From: GCA-2687515 sp963582805
GTDB taxonomy: Bacteria > Pseudomonadota > Alphaproteobacteria > Rhodospirillales > UBA2165
Length of the DNA stretch: 8,564 bases
NCBI GenBank assembly: GCA_963582805.1
Contig: CAUZTZ010000179.1
Coordinates: 1 to 8,564, forward strand
Direction of reading: 5' to 3'
The first letter of the stretch is position 1, and the number at the start of each line of letters is the position of its first letter. The notes beneath the pieces were generated by a model. The model saw only the letters and a program-made list of their open reading frames with translations, was not told the DNA's origin and made no database searches. This document shows, piece by piece, positions 6,339-8,564 of the stretch. The translations under genes were made by a program, and so were the position numbers.

Positions 6339-7367
6339 ATGGCAAAGACGCCAAAGTCGAAACGAGGATTTGTCATCGATATCCACGCCCACCAGAGCGA
6401 TCCGGTGGTCGGCAAGTTCATCCGTGAGAAATCCGGGCGCACCGGCGGCGGTTTTGCAGGCGATCTCAAAATCACCAAGAAAATGGCGGCGGCCCAACTG
6501 GCCCATATGAAGTTCGTCGGGGTGCGCCAGCGCGATGTCAATCTACGGCTGAAAGAGATGGACCAGGCCGGCATCGATATGCAGCTCATCACGCCCAGCC
6601 CCAGCGCCGGCTGCTATTGGGCGGATGGCAAGACCGGCCTCGAAATGGCGGCGCGCAACAACGACACGGTCGCCGAAATGGTGGCCAAGCATCCGCACCG
6701 CTTTGTCGGCGCCGGCACGGTGCCGCTGCAAGATGTCAAACGCTCGATCAAGGAGCTGGAGCGCTGCGTCAATGATCTCAAGCTGCGCGGCGTGATCATT
6801 GGCTCGGTGGTCGAGGGCATCGAGCTCGGCGACCGAAAATTATGGAAATTCTGGGCGGCGCTGGAAAAGCTGGGGGTGCCGGTGATGATCCATCCCGACG
6901 GCTTCACCCACCCCGACCGATTATTGAAATTCAACATGTGGAACAGCATCGCCCAGCCCCTGGAAGAAGCCCTCGCCATGTCTTCGTTTATTTTTGAAGG
7001 CGTGATGGATGCCTTTCCGAAGATCAAAATTCTCGTCTGCCATGGCGGCGGTTATTTGCCATACTATGCCGGGCGCGCCGACATGACCTATCTCTGCCGC
7101 GCCACGTCCAGGGGCAAGGCGACGCGGAAACCGTCCGACTATATGCCGCGCTTTTACTATGACACGGTATTTTTCAATCCCGACATGCTGCAATTCCTGG
7201 TACAAAAGGTCGGTGACGGCAAGATTATGATGGGCACCGACTATCCCCATCACCTAGGCCATTGGGACCCGGTCGATTTCGTCCGCAAGGCGCCGGGCCT
7301 TTCTAAGGCTGCCAAGGACAACATCCTCCACAAAAATGCCGCAAAGTTGTTCAAGATTGCGCTTTAG
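6339..7367 (+). CDS. Amidohydrolase-2 family protein, ACMSD-like
   Basis: This 342-residue cytosolic TIM-barrel protein resembles aminocarboxymuconate-semialdehyde decarboxylase. Its metal and catalytic residues are H16 and H18 (DIHAH), H185 (MIHPDG), H235 (CHGGG) and D301 (GTDYP). Compared with the Pseudomonas ACMSD numbering I recall (H9, H11, H177, H228, D294), these are shifted by 7, 7, 8, 7 and 7, so the active-site layout is conserved almost without gaps. LKEMDQAGIDMQL (71-83) and PLQDV (129-133) are also family-typical. Arg51 of ACMSD, which contacts substrate, aligns near K58, so the substrate may differ. An AGGGG site (6325-6329) lies 9 nt before the ATG. The gene is divergent from the other amidohydrolase, and aapJ follows 132 bp later on the same strand. 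Probable function: Zn-dependent non-oxidative decarboxylase or hydratase of a cyclic or ring-fission carboxylate. Confidence 0.91.
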   Translation: MAKTPKSKRGFVIDIHAHQSDPVVGKFIREKSGRTGGGFAGDLKITKKMAAAQLAHMKFVGVRQRDVNLRLKEMDQAGIDMQLITPSPSAGCYWADGKTGLEMAARNNDTVAEMVAKHPHRFVGAGTVPLQDVKRSIKELERCVNDLKLRGVIIGSVVEGIELGDRKLWKFWAALEKLGVPVMIHPDGFTHPDRLLKFNMWNSIAQPLEEALAMSSFIFEGVMDAFPKIKILVCHGGGYLPYYAGRADMTYLCRATSRGKATRKPSDYMPRFYYDTVFFNPDMLQFLVQKVGDGKIMMGTDYPHHLGHWDPVDFVRKAPGLSKAAKDNILHKNAAKLFKIAL

Positions 7368-7395
7368 CCGAATTCCCGCCGCGCTTCGAAGCCCG

Positions 7396-7492
7396 CCTTC
7401 CGCCTTGAGGTGGATTGCCGAAACATGGTACGGATTCTCCTCTGGCGCCGGGGATTGTCGGCGGATTGTTCAAGCCCAACACAGGCGGAAGG
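7396..7492 (+). promoter_or_regulatory. Inverted repeat that can pair with the aapJ Shine-Dalgarno
   Basis: CCTTCCGCCT (7396-7405) and AGGCGGAAGG (7483-7492) are perfect 10-bp complements separated by 77 nt. The right arm covers most of the aapJ ribosome-binding site. In a transcript that begins upstream of 7396, for example readthrough from the amidohydrolase gene, the pairing could hide the site. In a transcript starting inside the loop it could not form. No T-tract follows, so this is not an intrinsic terminator. Inference from sequence only. Confidence 0.4.
7412..7467 (+). repeat. Phased GGATT repeats upstream of aapJ
   Basis: GGATT occurs at 7412, 7432, 7452 and 7463, with start-to-start spacings of 20, 20 and 11 bp, close to two, two and one helical turns. 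Three copies extend to GGATTG. This could be a series of half-sites for a regulator on one DNA face, or coincidence given the short motif. Confidence 0.3.
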
Positions 7493-7494
7493 AG
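7488..7494 (+). promoter_or_regulatory. Ribosome-binding site of aapJ
   Basis: GAAGGAG is a near-perfect Shine-Dalgarno 5 nt before the ATG at 7500. It decides the start, because the same frame is open further upstream from 7410 with no ribosome-binding site. Starting at 7500 also places the signal peptide at the N-terminus. Confidence 0.85.
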
Positions 7495-7499
7495 ATATC

Positions 7500-8522
7500 A
7501 TGAAAGCCAAGATTTTATCCATTCTCGGCGCGGCCGTTGCAATGGCCATGGCCGTGTCGGCATCGGCGGGAACGCTGGACGATGTGCGCAAACGCGGCCA
7601 TCTGCAATGCGGCGTCAATACCGGTCTGCCGGGCTTTGCCGCCCCCGATGACAAGGGCGTCTGGCGGGGCTTCGATATCGATTATTGCCGCGCCGTCGCC
7701 GCCGCCGTCTTCGGCGATGCATCGAAACTGAAATTCACCCATCTGACCGGCAAGACCCGCTTCACGGCGTTGCGTTCGGGCGAGGTCGATCTGTTGTCGC
7801 GCAACACCACCTGGACCTTCAGCCGCGATGTGGACCTGCAACTTACCTTTGTCGGCGTCAATTATTACGATGGCCAGGGCTTCATGATTCCCAAAAAGCT
7901 GGGCGTCAACTCGGCGAAGAAACTGGACGGCGCTTCGATCTGCATCCAGACCGGCACCACCACCGAATTGAACCTTGCCGATTTCTTCCGCTCCAACGGC
8001 ATGAAATATCAGCCGGTGCCCATCGAAACCAACGCCGAGGCGCGCACCAATTACCTGGCCGAGCGTTGCGACGTCTACACCACCGACGCATCGGGCCTTG
8101 CCGCCACCCGCGCCGCCCTCGATAAGCCGGACGAGCATATGGTCTTGCCGGAAATCGTTTCCAAGGAACCGCTGGGGCCGCTGGTCCGCCACGGCGATGA
8201 CCAATGGGCCGATATCGCCCGTTGGACTTTGAACGCCATGGTCGCCGCCGAAGAGCTGGGCATCACGTCGAAGAACGCCAAGGCGATGGCCAAGGGCACC
8301 AAGAACCCGGAAATCAACCGTCTGCTCGGCAAGGAAAAGCTGCAGGGGCGCGAAGCGCTGGGACTAAGCGCCGATTGGGCGCTCAACGTGATCAGCCAGG
8401 TTGGCAATTACGGCGAGGTTTTCGAAGCCAATCTGGGGCCGAACACAGCCCTCGGCATACCGCGCGGCAACAATGCCCAGTGGCGCAATGGCGGCCTCCT
8501 CTATGCGCCGCCGTTCCGGTAG
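7500..8522 (+). CDS. aapJ: General L-amino-acid ABC transporter, periplasmic binding protein
   Basis: This 340-residue protein has a Sec signal peptide (residues 1-23): a basic start (MKAK), a hydrophobic core and an ASA cleavage motif before G24. The mature part is a type-II periplasmic binding protein of the glutamate/general amino-acid family. It begins GTLDDVRKRGHLQCGVN and includes GFDIDYCRAVAAAVFG (mid-60s on) and NTTWTFSRD, the AapJ/BztA version of the ligand-binding loop. ICIQTGTTTELNLADFF and ERCDVYTTDASGL come later. Length agrees with Rhizobium AapJ (about 341 residues, from memory). It would deliver a broad range of L-amino acids to the AapQ/AapM permeases and the AapP ATPase, whose genes normally follow aapJ and would lie beyond the window. 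The 42 bp after the stop contain no start codon or clear terminator. Whether it belongs functionally with the amidohydrolase cluster is unclear. Confidence 0.93.
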   Translation: MKAKILSILGAAVAMAMAVSASAGTLDDVRKRGHLQCGVNTGLPGFAAPDDKGVWRGFDIDYCRAVAAAVFGDASKLKFTHLTGKTRFTALRSGEVDLLSRNTTWTFSRDVDLQLTFVGVNYYDGQGFMIPKKLGVNSAKKLDGASICIQTGTTTELNLADFFRSNGMKYQPVPIETNAEARTNYLAERCDVYTTDASGLAATRAALDKPDEHMVLPEIVSKEPLGPLVRHGDDQWADIARWTLNAMVAAEELGITSKNAKAMAKGTKNPEINRLLGKEKLQGREALGLSADWALNVISQVGNYGEVFEANLGPNTALGIPRGNNAQWRNGGLLYAPPFR

Positions 8523-8564
8523 GGAATTCTGTGTGCTTAATCAATTTGGGACCACCGCAATCTA

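Noticed and set aside
7383..7392. Palindrome GCTTCGAAGC after the plus-strand amidohydrolase, as a terminator
   Set aside because: The arms leave no loop and no T-tract follows, so it is not an intrinsic terminator.
7443..7458. Possible sigma-54 promoter (TGGC...TTG) before aapJ
   Set aside because: The spacing between the GG and the GC-equivalent dinucleotide is off by one base and the -12 element ends in GT instead of GC.
7410..7499. Upstream in-frame extension of aapJ
   Set aside because: There is no ribosome-binding site, and it would put extra residues ahead of a clear signal peptide. GAAGGAG points to 7500.

Overview
The window looks like chromosomal DNA from a GC-rich alphaproteobacterium, probably Rhodospirillales-like. 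Two things suggest this: an AapJ-type general L-amino-acid binding protein, and a GC-biased codon usage that is even across all genes. That is inference, because no marker gene or rRNA is present. I found no tRNA, rRNA, CRISPR array, IS element or integrase.

Layout from left to right. (1) Positions 1-2101, minus strand: an intact YheS-type ABC-F ATPase, followed 27 bp downstream by the N-terminal part of a glutathione S-transferase that runs off the left edge. (2) Position 2230 onward, plus strand: a small cupin protein of the cysteine-dioxygenase-like type, divergent from the ABC-F gene. (3) Positions 2852-6231, minus strand: a compact three-gene operon, read from the right. It holds an amidohydrolase-2 (TIM-barrel metal hydrolase/decarboxylase) protein, then after 15 bp a 737-residue single-chain molybdopterin/[4Fe-4S] enzyme of the DMSO-reductase family. 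That gene is joined by an ATGA stop/start overlap to a 93-residue ABM (quinol-monooxygenase-like) protein. (4) Positions 6339-7367, plus strand: a second amidohydrolase-2 protein, divergent from the first, with the metal-ligand spacing of ACMSD (aminocarboxymuconate-semialdehyde decarboxylase). (5) Positions 7500-8522, plus strand: aapJ, the periplasmic binding protein of an amino-acid ABC transporter; its permease and ATPase genes would lie beyond the right edge.

The interesting part is 2230-7367. Two different ACMSD-superfamily enzymes, a Mo/W enzyme with no visible electron-transfer subunit, an ABM protein and a cupin sit together. This looks like an uncharacterised catabolic pathway, possibly for an aromatic or other cyclic carboxylate, with decarboxylation/hydrolysis steps and a Mo/W-dependent hydroxylation, hydration or redox step. 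The Mo/W enzyme has Leu where the family usually has a Lys next to the last cluster cysteine. The ACMSD-like enzyme appears to lack the substrate-binding Arg of true ACMSD. Both hint at chemistry different from the best-known relatives. The substrate cannot be named from sequence alone.

Non-coding signals include a near-identical 19-nt leader before the GST and the minus-strand amidohydrolase, a 107-bp divergent promoter region, and a 132-bp aapJ leader. The aapJ leader contains a 10-bp perfect inverted repeat covering the Shine-Dalgarno sequence and a 20-bp-phased GGATT series.
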